DNA of 64,000 bases. Origin: Flavihumibacter profundi (lineage in GTDB: Bacteria; Bacteroidota; Bacteroidia; Chitinophagales; Chitinophagaceae). Made by a program: the position numbers and the translations under genes. The DNA lies in the NCBI RefSeq assembly GCF_020076305.1, contig NZ_JAIQXE010000001.1:62001-126000 (forward strand). Reading direction: 5' to 3'. This document shows positions 25,953 through 35,970 of this stretch, piece by piece (the stretch's first letter is position 1; each line of letters starts with the position of its first letter). The notes under the pieces were generated by a model. It ran no database searches and was not told the DNA's origin. It saw only the letters and a list, made by a program, of their open reading frames with translations.

Positions 25953-27491
25953 ATGAAAAGAAGGAAATTTATCAAGGCTACAGGTTTGCTTCCCTTTTTG
26001 TCCAGTACTGTATTTGTCCAGGCAAATTCTGCCGTAACACCTGAAAAGCGGTTACATAAGGCTGTGGAAGACGGTACCCGGGATTTTTTTTATAAACCTG
26101 TCGGGGCCTGGGCCGCAGATTTTATCCCTTTTTATGATAATGGGGAATTTCATTTGTTTTACCTGCTTGACTGGAGGGATACTGATAAGCATGGTGAAGG
26201 CACACCCTGGTACAGGATCTCTACCAAAGACTTCGTGCATTTTACGGAACATGGGGAAATGCTTCCCCGTGGAACTGCTGAAGAACAGGACCTGTATGTA
26301 TTTACAGGTTCGGTTATTAAGGCTAATGGGCAATACCATATTTTCTATACTGGCCATAACGGCAAAATGCGGGAGAAGGGAAAACCAGAACAGGGGATAA
26401 TGCATGCCGTTAGCAACGATATGGTAAAATGGACAAAGATCCCGGAACATACTTTTTTTGCACCTGCTGATAAGTACGAGCCACATGACTGGCGCGATCC
26501 TTTTGTATTCTGGAATGAGGAGGCAAATGAATTCAATATGCTGCTCGCTGCAAGGTTCAAAAAAGGTATTCCAAGGCGAAGGGGATTAACCGGTCTATGC
26601 GCTTCAAAAGACCTTATTAAATGGGAAGTGAAAGAACCATTCTACACGCCTGGTTTGTATTACACCCATGAATGTCCTGATTTATTTAAAATGGGCGACT
26701 GGTGGTACCTCGTATTTTCTGAATTCACAGATTTGACCCGCACAAGATATCGGATGAGCCGTTCTATGCACGGCCCATGGCTTGCACCTGAAAGGGACAG
26801 TTTTGACGGGCATGCCTTTTATGCAGCGAAGACGGCAACAGACGGTAAGGATCGTTATATTTTTGGATGGAACCCAACACGAAGTGAAAGTAAAGACAAT
26901 GGTGGATGGGAGTGGGGCGGAAACCTTGTTGTGCATAAAATTGTGCAGCAAAAAAATGGTGAATTGGCGGTACGCGTTCCTGATACAGTAACAAAAGCTT
27001 TTTCCAATAAATTGGAACATTCATTTGCTACCGGTGCAGGGAACTATAGCACCCATAATGGGGAAGTGACCATTAAAGCACCTGGCAGTTTTGCAGCTGC
27101 CAGTGGCGGGAAAATGCCAGCTACCTGTAAAATTTCAGCCAGCATTTCCTTTGAGAAAAATACCAGGGAATGTGGTATTCTTTTGCGGTGCAGCGAGGAT
27201 TTTAATGACACTTATTATATCAGGCTGGAACCCCGGAAGAACAGGCTGGTGTTTGATATGTGGCCCAGAGACCAAATGACCCACCAGGCTGAGCTGGACC
27301 GTGAAATAATACTCACACCTGGTGTCCCTGTCGAAATGCAGGTATTTATAGATGGCAATAAAGGTGTGGTTTATGTCAACAATATCATTGCAATGAACTT
27401 CAGGGCATATAATTTAAAAGAAGGGAACTGGGGCTTATTTACAACCGATGGCAATGCTGTGTTTAAAAATTTAAGTATAGCAATGCTTTAA
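25953..27491 (+). CDS. Exported GH32-like glycoside hydrolase (clan GH-J) with C-terminal sandwich domain
   Basis: A 512-residue protein with a basic N-terminus (MKRRKFIKATGLLPFL), suggesting a Tat-like or Sec signal cleaved near residue 25. The five-bladed propeller of GH32 is recognisable: Asp56 aligns with the catalytic nucleophile, RDP is at 181-183, and the acid/base EC is at 240-241 (THECPDLF). The first motif is WAADFIPF instead of WMNDPNG, so the sugar-binding loop differs from classical invertases and levanases. Residues about 355-512 form a concanavalin-like sandwich. Expected to release fructose or a related sugar for the adjoining porter; the altered motif makes fructan specificity uncertain. 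Confidence 0.85.
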   Translation: MKRRKFIKATGLLPFLSSTVFVQANSAVTPEKRLHKAVEDGTRDFFYKPVGAWAADFIPFYDNGEFHLFYLLDWRDTDKHGEGTPWYRISTKDFVHFTEHGEMLPRGTAEEQDLYVFTGSVIKANGQYHIFYTGHNGKMREKGKPEQGIMHAVSNDMVKWTKIPEHTFFAPADKYEPHDWRDPFVFWNEEANEFNMLLAARFKKGIPRRRGLTGLCASKDLIKWEVKEPFYTPGLYYTHECPDLFKMGDWWYLVFSEFTDLTRTRYRMSRSMHGPWLAPERDSFDGHAFYAAKTATDGKDRYIFGWNPTRSESKDNGGWEWGGNLVVHKIVQQKNGELAVRVPDTVTKAFSNKLEHSFATGAGNYSTHNGEVTIKAPGSFAAASGGKMPATCKISASISFEKNTRECGILLRCSEDFNDTYYIRLEPRKNRLVFDMWPRDQMTHQAELDREIILTPGVPVEMQVFIDGNKGVVYVNNIIAMNFRAYNLKEGNWGLFTTDGNAVFKNLSIAML

Positions 27492-27523
27492 AGTGACACC
27501 GCTAAAAATAAGTGCATCAATCC

Positions 27524-28258
27524 CTATTTTTTCCCATACAATAGAAAATGCTGGATAGGTAAAAATTCCCCTTTATAATTTAAAATAAAGCCGTTCCTGT
27601 TCAATTCCCTGTTCAATTGTGCCACGCTGGTTTTATGTAGTTCCTTTATGGGTATTGCCGGATCTTCAAGCCGGTATTCAATCAGCAGGATTTTCCCATC
27701 GGGTTTTAAGCATTTTCGAATGGCCTGCAACATTTCCTGCGGGAATTCAAGTTCATGGTAAACATCCACCATAATAGCGAGGTCAACACTATTGTCCGGA
27801 AGGTTGGGTGATTTACGGCTACTCTTCACCACTTCAACTATGCTGTCGCGCAATTCCTTTTTTTTGTTTTTAAGATAGCTGATCAGCTCCTCCTGGATAT
27901 CCACTGCATATACTTTCCCGGCAGGCACTTTGGCTGTTAGCCTGAAACTGTAATAGCCTGTTCCGGCGCCAATATCTGCAATGACCCCATTGGGTGGCAC
28001 TGTAATTTTTTCGATCGACAATGAGGTGTTTTCTTCCATATTGCGGGTATCCCTTTCGAGCCAGTCGCTGCCTGCAGCGCCCATTACCTGCGCTATTTCA
28101 CGGCCCATATAAAACTTCCCGATCCCATCCCGGGAAGCGGGGCGATAAGTGTAGGCAGTATCCCCGGCCGTTTTTGGCTGAGTTGTTTTTTGCTGGGATT
28201 TGCAGGACGAAAAGCCTCCAAGGAAAATAACAGCGAAAAGGATAATGGCCGGTTTCAT
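27524..28258 (-). CDS. Class I SAM-dependent methyltransferase domain with a lipoprotein signal
   Basis: This 244-residue protein has a signal sequence ending in the lipobox GFSSC (Cys19). It is followed by a complete Rossmann-type methyltransferase: motif I ADIGAGTGYYS near residue 95, post-I acidic end VYAVDIQE, motif II VDLAIMVDVYHEL and a terminal KILLIEYRLED. Secreted or periplasmic location is surprising, because S-adenosylmethionine is cytoplasmic. Similar signal-bearing methyltransferases occur elsewhere in Bacteroidota and Planctomycetes, without a known substrate. It is convergent with the GH32-like gene (32 bp between stop codons) and divergent from the Mg2+ ATPase. A mis-called start could be considered, but no internal Met gives a better N-terminus. 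Confidence 0.83.
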   Translation of the reverse strand: MKPAIILFAVIFLGGFSSCKSQQKTTQPKTAGDTAYTYRPASRDGIGKFYMGREIAQVMGAAGSDWLERDTRNMEENTSLSIEKITVPPNGVIADIGAGTGYYSFRLTAKVPAGKVYAVDIQEELISYLKNKKKELRDSIVEVVKSSRKSPNLPDNSVDLAIMVDVYHELEFPQEMLQAIRKCLKPDGKILLIEYRLEDPAIPIKELHKTSVAQLNRELNRNGFILNYKGEFLPIQHFLLYGKK

Positions 28259-28434
28259 ATTAAATACTATAACCTGAAAGTAAAAAATGTAATGGGTTAT
28301 TCTGAAATAATATGACTGAGCATACCAGATAATCTATTTCCAGGCGTAGAAAAGGGAAGCAATCAGGCTATTTAATACTATTTTTAAAAAGCAATGCTGG
28401 CAGCAAATTTTAAGGCTAGTCATTATTTTAACAG

Positions 28435-31017
28435 ATGGACCTTCTACAACAATCTGATGCCGACAAAAAAATCCTGGGACTTAGCCTTCCCGAGATGCAA
28501 TCGGCAGTTGGCTTCATACCCGGGGGGCTCACTGAAGAAGAAGCAAAGCGCCGGTTAATTAAATATGGCTTTAATGAAATTGCCAGCGAAAAACCGTTAT
28601 CGCCAATTCAGCGTATCCGGAACAATATTAAAAACCCTTTGGTAATTCTCCTGGCAGCTTTAGGTATTGTTTCATTTCTGACCGGCGATATCCGGTCAAC
28701 AGTGGTCATATTCATTATGGTCATTTTAGGGATTGTGTTGAGGTATATCCAGGAAAACAGGGCAGATAAGGCCGCTGAAAAGTTGAAGGCCATGGTTAGT
28801 ACGCATGCAACAGTATGCAGGAATGGAAAGGATATTGAAATACCGCTGAAAATGCTGGTCCCGGGTGATACTGTACGATTGGGATCTGGTGATATGGTGC
28901 CGGCTGATGTAAGGGTACTTAGTGCCAAAGACCTTTTTATAAACCAGTCTTCGCTAACCGGAGAATCCCTGGCGGTTGAAAAGAAATCCAATCCGTCTTC
29001 TTCAGAAATCGAAAACCCGCTGGAATTGGACTATATCTGCTTCCTGGGCTCCAATGTTGAAAGTGGAACTGCCACTGCGATGGTGGTAAATACGGGAGAT
29101 AAAACCAGCTTTGGTGCTCTTGCATCAGAAATTGTCGGTCAGCAGGAGTCAACCAGTTTCGATATTGGGATCAACAAATTTACCTGGTTAATGATCCGGT
29201 TTATTATGGTCATGGTGCCTGCGGTATTCCTTATCAATGGGTTCAGCAGGCATAACTGGCTTGAAGCGTTCCTTTTCGCACTTGCAGTGGCAGTTGGACT
29301 AACTCCCGAAATGCTTCCCATGATCGTAACCGTGAACTTATCCAAGGGAGCCATTTCCATGTCACGCAAGAAAGTGATTGTTAAAAGACTGAATGCGATC
29401 CAGAATTTCGGGGCGATGGATGTGCTCTGTACCGATAAAACCGGCACGCTTACCCAAGGAAAGATTGTGCTGGAACTACATATCGATCCTTACGGTGAAC
29501 CCAGCAAGAAAACCCTCGATTTCGGGTTTCTGAACAGCTATTACCAGACGGGTTTAAAGAACCTGATGGATAAGGCGATACTGGACCACGAAGAGCTTGA
29601 AGAGGGATTGGGTGTGAAGGAGAAATACAATAAAATTGATGAAATCCCTTTTGATTTTATCCGGAAACGCATGTCCGTTATTTTGGAGGATAAGCAAGGA
29701 TTAAATATCCTGATCTGTAAGGGGGCAGTAGAAGGGGTAATGGAGCTTTGCAGCAAGGTGGAGATCAATGGTGTTGTTGAGGATATGTCACAAAATCAAC
29801 ACCTGAAATGTGTGGAGAAAGTAAGGTGGTTGAACGGACAGGGTTTCAGGGTTGTAGCATTGGCATATAAAACTATGGAAGGAGCACCTGATGAACCGGT
29901 CTATACCGTAAAAGATGAGTCGGACATGGTATTACTTGGTTTCCTTTGTTTTTTAGATCCTCCAAAAGATTCTGCAACCGAAGCACTTAAACGTCTTGCC
30001 TCACTTAAAGTTGATGTCAAGATACTTACCGGTGATAACGAAATCATAACAGCATATATCTGTAAAAAAGTGGGCGTGCTGGTAGAGGACCGTTTGTTGC
30101 TGGGTGCGCAAATTGAAAAAATGGATGATGGCGAATTGGCAGAAGCAGTAAATAAATATAGTGTGTTTGCAAGGCTGGTGCCAGTTCACAAGCAGCGGAT
30201 TATCCAGGCCCTTAAAAAAAATGGGCATGTTACCGGTTTTATGGGTGACGGAATTAATGATGCACCTGCTTTAAAAGTGGCGGATGTGGGGATCTCGGTT
30301 GACAGTGCTGTTGATATTGCAAAAGAGTCTTCTGATATTATCCTCCTGGAAAACAGCCTGCTCGTATTGGAACAGGGAGTGGCAGAGGGGCGAAGGGTGT
30401 TTGGGAATATCATCAAGTATGTTAAGATGGCGGCAAGTTCCAATTTTGGCAATATGTTCAGTGTGGTTGGCGCGAGTGCATTTTTACCCTATTTGCCAAT
30501 GCTTCCCATCCAGGTGTTAACCAATAACCTGTTGTACGATTTTTCACAAACTACTATTCCAACAGACAATGTTGATGCAGACTGGTTGATCAAACCGCGA
30601 AAGTGGGCTATTAATGAGATACAGCGCTTTATTTTATTTGTCGGTCCGATCAGCTCTGTTTTTGATTACGTGACTTTCTTTATTCTCTGGCATTTCTTCG
30701 ATTGCAAAAATAACCCGGCACTATTCCATACGGGATGGTTTGTTGAATCGTTGTTTACGCAAACCCTGATCATTCATGTGATCCGTACCAACAAGATTCC
30801 TTTTATACAGAGCCGCGCAAGTTGGCCACTAATGCTGACATCTTTGGTCATTGTTGCGGTCGGTGCATGGCTTACGGTTTCACCACTAGCCGATACCCTT
30901 GGATTTGTTCAATTACCCTTATTGTATTGGGTATGGCTCGCAGGCATTTTAATCTGCTACGTTATGCTTACCCAGTTGATTAAAAACTGGTTTAATAGAA
31001 AATACAGTATGCAATAA
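28435..31017 (+). CDS. mgtA: Magnesium-translocating P-type ATPase
   Basis: An 860-residue inner-membrane P-type ATPase of the type IIIB (MgtA/MgtB) group that imports Mg2+. The phosphorylated Asp334 is in DKTGTLTQG, the dephosphorylation motif is SLTGESLAVEK, and the nucleotide-domain KGAVEGVM and hinge TGDNEIITAYICKKVG, MGDGINDAPALK are intact. The transmembrane motif VAVGLTPEMLPMIVTVNL is diagnostic of the Mg group. Length is close to the usual 860-900. The 176-bp upstream region shared with the divergent methyltransferase shows no recognisable Mg2+ sensing leader, so regulation cannot be described. Confidence 0.95.
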   Translation: MDLLQQSDADKKILGLSLPEMQSAVGFIPGGLTEEEAKRRLIKYGFNEIASEKPLSPIQRIRNNIKNPLVILLAALGIVSFLTGDIRSTVVIFIMVILGIVLRYIQENRADKAAEKLKAMVSTHATVCRNGKDIEIPLKMLVPGDTVRLGSGDMVPADVRVLSAKDLFINQSSLTGESLAVEKKSNPSSSEIENPLELDYICFLGSNVESGTATAMVVNTGDKTSFGALASEIVGQQESTSFDIGINKFTWLMIRFIMVMVPAVFLINGFSRHNWLEAFLFALAVAVGLTPEMLPMIVTVNLSKGAISMSRKKVIVKRLNAIQNFGAMDVLCTDKTGTLTQGKIVLELHIDPYGEPSKKTLDFGFLNSYYQTGLKNLMDKAILDHEELEEGLGVKEKYNKIDEIPFDFIRKRMSVILEDKQGLNILICKGAVEGVMELCSKVEINGVVEDMSQNQHLKCVEKVRWLNGQGFRVVALAYKTMEGAPDEPVYTVKDESDMVLLGFLCFLDPPKDSATEALKRLASLKVDVKILTGDNEIITAYICKKVGVLVEDRLLLGAQIEKMDDGELAEAVNKYSVFARLVPVHKQRIIQALKKNGHVTGFMGDGINDAPALKVADVGISVDSAVDIAKESSDIILLENSLLVLEQGVAEGRRVFGNIIKYVKMAASSNFGNMFSVVGASAFLPYLPMLPIQVLTNNLLYDFSQTTIPTDNVDADWLIKPRKWAINEIQRFILFVGPISSVFDYVTFFILWHFFDCKNNPALFHTGWFVESLFTQTLIIHVIRTNKIPFIQSRASWPLMLTSLVIVAVGAWLTVSPLADTLGFVQLPLLYWVWLAGILICYVMLTQLIKNWFNRKYSMQ

Positions 31018-31117
31018 TATTTTCAGGATGCAAAAAAGCAATGATTTATCGGGTAGTAGTACAACTGGCGGGGAGATGGCTTTTTTCTATTGAGCTGTTA
31101 AGGAAATCGCTGAATTA

Positions 31118-31885
31118 TTAATAGGCTGTCCATCCACCATCAGCAGTTACCACAGTGCCGTTAATAAAACTGGCTTCATCCGATGCCAGGAAGAGTGCAA
31201 CACTGGCAACTTCCGATGGATTGGAACTCCTGGGGTTTAAAGCCATACCGGGCATTATCCTTTCATTAGCCAATGGAGAAATTTTAGTGAAATCTATGGT
31301 AGCCCCTATATTGGTTTCCATTGCCCCTGGCGCTATGGCATTACAACGGATGCCCGATTTGGCATAAACGTAACCAGTGTTTTTTGTTAGCCCGATTAGT
31401 GCATGTTTACTGGCTGTATATGCTGCACCAGCCCTTGCTCCCTGCAAACCGCCTATAGATGCAATATTGACAATAACACCGGATTTTTGTTCCAGCATTA
31501 TTTTTAAAACGCTTCGCATAGCTTTAAATGGGCCGTTAAGGTTTATGGCCATTACACGATCCCACATCTGGTCAGTCACATCTGAAGCCGGACTAAAATC
31601 ATCCATAATGCCGGCATTGTTCACCAGGATATCCACTGTTCCATACGAAGCCACAGCAACTTTGACCATGTTTTCGATATCCTCCTCTTTAGCCATGTTT
31701 GCAATAACAGTAGTTATTGTGCCGCTTTTTGCCATCACTTCATCTTTCAATGAACCCAGGGCGATTTCATTAATATCTGCTGCCACAACTTTAGCACCTT
31801 CTGCCGTATAGAGCAATGTAATTGCCTTTCCAAGTCCGGAAGCTGCGCCCGTAACAATAGCCACTTTATTTTCTAACCGTTTCAT
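31118..31885 (-). CDS. Short-chain dehydrogenase/reductase (SDR family)
   Basis: I choose the Met at 31885 (MKRLENKVAIVTGAAS), since the upstream Met adds ten residues unlike an SDR start. The 255-residue protein has the cofactor motif TGAASGLGKA, the NNAGIMDDF element near residue 90, the catalytic Ser-Tyr-Lys triad (IASIGG, then YTASKHALIG) and the C-terminal DGGWTAY end. Asp in VAADINE after strand 2 favours NAD(H) over NADP(H). It resembles classical 3-oxoacyl or polyol dehydrogenases; the substrate is not clear. Convergent with mgtA. Confidence 0.93.
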   Translation of the reverse strand: MKRLENKVAIVTGAASGLGKAITLLYTAEGAKVVAADINEIALGSLKDEVMAKSGTITTVIANMAKEEDIENMVKVAVASYGTVDILVNNAGIMDDFSPASDVTDQMWDRVMAINLNGPFKAMRSVLKIMLEQKSGVIVNIASIGGLQGARAGAAYTASKHALIGLTKNTGYVYAKSGIRCNAIAPGAMETNIGATIDFTKISPLANERIMPGMALNPRSSNPSEVASVALFLASDEASFINGTVVTADGGWTAY

Positions 31886-31999
31886 TTTTTTTCTAAAAAT
31901 AAAAGATAATAGCACCCTGAATATTGATTAATATCAGCAGGCGGTTTGATTTTTACCCTGATGTATAATTTTCTTTCGCATGAATAATTAAACCCTGGT

Positions 32000-33991
32000 T
32001 CATTTCAGCGATTTGTAGGAAAAATTGTTATTGTCGCGGTTAACATCAGGGAAAACTTTATTCGGGTCAATGATAATGCTCTGGATGCTCTCAGTGGTAT
32101 TTGTTTTTAAAATATACTCATGATCATTTTCCCAGATTTCTACCGGTAATTTATACACCTGTTTTATGCCGCTGGTGGTGGTGACTTCAACGGTCATTGG
32201 CATGGCAGCTTTTTCCAGGTTGGCGAGGTATATATTGGCGCCCTTAGATGGGGTATTGTCGATATAGCTTAAGCGGGTAACAGCCTGGTCGAGCTTGTAA
32301 TTTTCAATAAACATGGCTTTCCAGAACCAGGTGAGGTCTTCGCCGGTAGTATTATTTATGCTCCGGAAAAAATCCCAAGGTGTGGGGTGTTTATAAGCCC
32401 AGTCGCGGATGTATTTTTTGAGGGCATAATCAAAGCGTTCTTCACCCACAACCTGCTCCCTTAGCAATCGCAAAACATAAGCAGTTTTCAGGTATTGTGT
32501 TGTAAAAACCATGAAGCTGCCTTTTAATGCATCGGGGCGGGTTATGATAGGTGTCAGGCTGTCTGTGAAGTACTGATCGTAGGGAAGTTCGTCGGCTGTA
32601 TATCCTTTAAATTCCCCTTTGTTGAATTGGCCATCTGCTATATAATCAATAAAGACATTAAAGCCTTCATCCATCCAGGCATATTTGCGTTCATTGCTAC
32701 CAACGATCATAGGGAACCAGGTATGTCCCAGTTCATGTTTCACTACCTTGAAATAATTATTGCCTGTATCTTTTGCGGAACAAAATACAATGCCGGGGTA
32801 TTCCATGCCATCCAGATTTGAGGCCACATTAACTGCGCAGGGATAAGGGTAGGGATACCATTTATCCGAAAAATATTCTATGCTGAATTTGATATATTCG
32901 CTTGACCTGTCCCAACTCTGGGGTTGTTTAGAAGCCACCGGGTAAACCGAAATGCCCATTGCTTTTTTGCCTGCAGGCAGGTTGATATTGATGCCTTCCA
33001 TCACAAAGGATTTGGAGGCTCCCCATGCAAAATCGCGGGCGTTCCTGAGCGAAAATTTCCAGGTGCAGGTGGACTTCTGCGGCCGTGAGGAATTGTTGGT
33101 CACTTCATCCGGCGTGCGGATAAATACTTTTTGTTCACTGTGCTTCGCCTGGTTCCATCTTTTCAGTTGAAGTGGTGTCATCACTTCCTGCGGATTTAAT
33201 AATTCCCCGGATGCCACTACGATATAAGCTGATGGCAGGGTGAGGTTAACATTGAAATCACCATATTCCAGGTAAAACTCACCGTTGCCCAGGTAAGGAA
33301 GTGTATTCCAGCCCTCGACATCATCTAACACGCACATGCGGGGGTACCATTGTGCAATCGAATAAATAGGGCCATCTTTTGTGGGCAGGATATCCGTCCT
33401 GTTTACATTAAAATCGGCGTTATAGAAGTTTTCCGGGATGCGGTAATTGTATTTTACCTGGAAGCTGACAGACTTCCCCTTAGCCAAAGGCTGGGGTAAG
33501 AAGACCTGCATACGGGTGTCTTCCACCTTGTAGGTGGCCAAAGTCTTTTTTGAAGGATTAGTTGCAGAATTGATGATTTCAACCCCATTAATTATATAAC
33601 CGTAAGCAGGTATATTGCTCCTTTTTATATCGTTACTGTCCAGGAATAATTTGGCATCCAACCCACGGGAATGCGGCCGGAAGGCATTCTGGTCCAGCTG
33701 AAGCCATAAGTAGGGCAGGGCGTGCGGACTGTTATTTGTAAAGGTAATTGTTTCAGAACCAGTAATGGTGTTTTGCTTGTCATCCAATGAAGCGTTGATG
33801 GTATAACTTGCACGGTTTTGCCAATAGGACTCTCCAGGTTCGCCTGTAGCACTGCGGTAGGCATTTCCCGGGGGAATGATCGGGTTGGCCGGGAAAAGGT
33901 CACGCGGGTCGTATATAGTGGGTTTATGTTGCTGGCTTATAACAGTGGTCGCTATGGATAAACCTAGAAGGAGGAACAGGGAATATTTCAT
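32000..33991 (-). CDS. Exported M1-family zinc metallopeptidase
   Basis: Start taken at 33991 (MKYSLFLLLGLSI), which gives a signal peptide ending VISQ; the Met ten codons upstream adds a hydrophilic leader. The zinc site is complete: HELGH at residues 419-423 and the third ligand Glu442, exactly 18 residues later (HExxH-x18-E). The N-terminal beta domain (YTINASLDDKQNTITGSETI) and the exopeptidase-type GMEYPG motif, equivalent to GAMEN, are in place. It is an aminopeptidase-type peptidase acting in the periplasm, of about 663 residues. It is separate from the nearby membrane-protein gene by 117 bp. Confidence 0.93.
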   Translation of the reverse strand: MKYSLFLLLGLSIATTVISQQHKPTIYDPRDLFPANPIIPPGNAYRSATGEPGESYWQNRASYTINASLDDKQNTITGSETITFTNNSPHALPYLWLQLDQNAFRPHSRGLDAKLFLDSNDIKRSNIPAYGYIINGVEIINSATNPSKKTLATYKVEDTRMQVFLPQPLAKGKSVSFQVKYNYRIPENFYNADFNVNRTDILPTKDGPIYSIAQWYPRMCVLDDVEGWNTLPYLGNGEFYLEYGDFNVNLTLPSAYIVVASGELLNPQEVMTPLQLKRWNQAKHSEQKVFIRTPDEVTNNSSRPQKSTCTWKFSLRNARDFAWGASKSFVMEGININLPAGKKAMGISVYPVASKQPQSWDRSSEYIKFSIEYFSDKWYPYPYPCAVNVASNLDGMEYPGIVFCSAKDTGNNYFKVVKHELGHTWFPMIVGSNERKYAWMDEGFNVFIDYIADGQFNKGEFKGYTADELPYDQYFTDSLTPIITRPDALKGSFMVFTTQYLKTAYVLRLLREQVVGEERFDYALKKYIRDWAYKHPTPWDFFRSINNTTGEDLTWFWKAMFIENYKLDQAVTRLSYIDNTPSKGANIYLANLEKAAMPMTVEVTTTSGIKQVYKLPVEIWENDHEYILKTNTTESIQSIIIDPNKVFPDVNRDNNNFSYKSLK

Positions 33992-34108
33992 GCGTGCAGG
34001 AAGTTTGCCTAATATAGACATTTTCGGTATTTAGTAACGTATATCACTTAATAATACACAAGGGGGTAAAATCATTGGGTTAATTGTAAAAACAGGCCAG
34101 CGCCGATT

Positions 34109-34519
34109 TTAAAGCGTACTGGTTGGTGTTGGGGTGCCGGAAAATTTTTTAATGATAAAGCTGGCGATAAATGCTTCCAGCAAACTGAGCGGGATGGCTA
34201 TATATAATATGCCTTTTGGCAGGACACCCATATTTCCAAGCACAACCCACATGAGAACAAAACCTGCAAACCAGGAAAGAAGGGTGGTTTCCAGTAACGT
34301 GAATTTCCTGGCTATAATAAAAATTACAATGGCAAACAAAAATGACCAAAGTCCCCAAATTGCACCATTAATTGGTTCAGCTGGAAAAACCAGTCCGAGT
34401 TTTACGTAGTGCCTGGTCCAATAAGACTTTACAAAAAACTCATTCCTGGCAAATTCGGAAATACTAATCCAGATTGTGGCAAGCAAAATGGGTAGAATAA
34501 TTTTTTTTAATGTGGTCAT
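34109..34519 (-). CDS. Small four-helix membrane protein, unknown
   Basis: A 136-residue inner-membrane protein with hydrophobic segments at about 7-25, 50-70, 76-97 and 103-125. A short amphipathic loop (SKEFARNEFF-like, FVKSYWTRHYVKLGL) follows the first helix. I recognise no motif that names a family, although the arrangement resembles small integral-membrane proteins of the DUF1761/DUF6789 style. It is 59 bp downstream of the APC permease start region and transcribed in the opposite sense of nothing nearby, so co-transcription with the permease is possible but not shown. Confidence 0.65.
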   Translation of the reverse strand: MTTLKKIILPILLATIWISISEFARNEFFVKSYWTRHYVKLGLVFPAEPINGAIWGLWSFLFAIVIFIIARKFTLLETTLLSWFAGFVLMWVVLGNMGVLPKGILYIAIPLSLLEAFIASFIIKKFSGTPTPTSTL

Positions 34520-34578
34520 TTTCAGTAGTTTATTTAGGCTTTCTAAATGTTAAGGTTGCCGTTTTTTGTGCTTATTTC

Positions 34579-35961
34579 CTAATCTTTAAGGGCCTGTTCA
34601 ATTGGTTCAGGATCAAGTAATCCTTTTTTCATTTTATATCGCACCCAAAAAAATGCATACGTGGCAGAAATACCTAAAAAGATGCCTGAATTCAGATAAA
34701 CTTTCCAGGTTAATTCAGCAGTAGGTGCATTGTTGTATATGGCATATCCCATGCTCAATATTCCAATAACCTGGGGCAGGGGATAAAACGGCGATTTGAA
34801 TGGCCGGTTAAATAATGGGTATCTTTTACGCAATACCATCACATTAATGTGGGCTATGATATAGGTTACCAGCCAGCAGGAAGCTGACGAAATCAACAGT
34901 AGCAATAAGAAATCCGGATTGTTTCCAAAAAGTAATAGTGGTACTATGATTAGTGCTGAAAGAAATAGAATTCCGAACCACGGTGTTTTCCACTTTGGAT
35001 GCAGTTTCATGAAAACTGGTGGCAGGTGTTTGTGGTGTGCCATGCCATAGAGGACCCTGGGAACGGCCGCTAGCACTGCATTAATTAGACCAGTAGTCGT
35101 AGTAATCGCTAATACCGCAGCAATAATTTTACCTGGGTTTCCAAAAAGTGCCTGGGCCAGGACTACGTGAGGGATATCTGTATTAACCAGTTGCTCAACA
35201 GGCACCTGTCTTAATGCCGTAAATGCCAGCAAATTATATCCTATAAACATCACAAGGCTAGCCATAAACATTGCTTTGGGAATATTTTTTTCAGGCTGCT
35301 TTGTTTCTTCAATCAATGGACAGATTAATTCGAAAGACAAAAATGCCCACAGGGAAATCACCACCAGGGAAAAAACCGGGCTACCCGCATGAATAAACCC
35401 TACCCATATCTGTGCCGGTGTTGCTCCATTTACAATTGCAGGATTTAACCCGGTAAATCCAATTACAAATAGGGTTACCAACATTGTGTAGGTAATAACA
35501 GATTGAATGGAAGCAAATAAATCAATGCCCAGGATATTTAACAAGGTTAATAAGAGCAACAACAGTAATGCGATATGAGGAAAAGAAACCGGGGCAACAC
35601 TATCAAGTACGTGTTGTAATAACAGTAATTCAGCGGGCCCAGCAAAGACAGCTGGCGCTAAATTAGCCGCAATTGCAGCTATTATTGCAGGGAAATGCCC
35701 TATTGAAACCGAGGTATAGGTGCTAATACTTCCAGCTTTGGGCATCATCAAAGCCAATTCGGAATAAGTAGCTATATAGCAAAGTGTAAGAACGTAGGCA
35801 ATCAGTATAGCAAATAAAAATGAACCACCACCAATACCAGCTCCCTGAATAATTGATACTACTGAAGATTGGGAAACTACAAGGCCAATGGATATTATTA
35901 ATAAGGATGGAAATCCAAGCACTTTTTTTAATCCACTGGTTACCGGTTGGTTTTCTTTCAT
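34579..35961 (-). CDS. APC-family amino-acid/polyamine permease
   Basis: A 460-residue inner-membrane transporter with about 12 helices and the APC fold: VLGFPSLLIISIGLVVSQSS at the N-terminus, helix 1 unwound glycine region GAGIGGGSFLF, the SGELALMMPKAGSIS-like TYSELALMMPKAGS block, and SFELICPLIEETKQPEKNIPKA in the middle, which is the conserved loop in this family. Substrate is probably an amino acid or amine. The gene is 9 bp downstream of the 321-aa protein of unknown function, so the pair is surely co-transcribed, suggesting that the unknown protein acts on the transported compound. Confidence 0.9.
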   Translation of the reverse strand: MKENQPVTSGLKKVLGFPSLLIISIGLVVSQSSVVSIIQGAGIGGGSFLFAILIAYVLTLCYIATYSELALMMPKAGSISTYTSVSIGHFPAIIAAIAANLAPAVFAGPAELLLLQHVLDSVAPVSFPHIALLLLLLLTLLNILGIDLFASIQSVITYTMLVTLFVIGFTGLNPAIVNGATPAQIWVGFIHAGSPVFSLVVISLWAFLSFELICPLIEETKQPEKNIPKAMFMASLVMFIGYNLLAFTALRQVPVEQLVNTDIPHVVLAQALFGNPGKIIAAVLAITTTTGLINAVLAAVPRVLYGMAHHKHLPPVFMKLHPKWKTPWFGILFLSALIIVPLLLFGNNPDFLLLLLISSASCWLVTYIIAHINVMVLRKRYPLFNRPFKSPFYPLPQVIGILSMGYAIYNNAPTAELTWKVYLNSGIFLGISATYAFFWVRYKMKKGLLDPEPIEQALKD

Positions 35962-35970
35962 GTTTATTTA

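Noticed and set aside
28259-28434. Mg2+ riboswitch or leader in front of mgtA
   Set aside because: No stable stem-loop pair or leader peptide of the known kind could be identified in the 176 bp.
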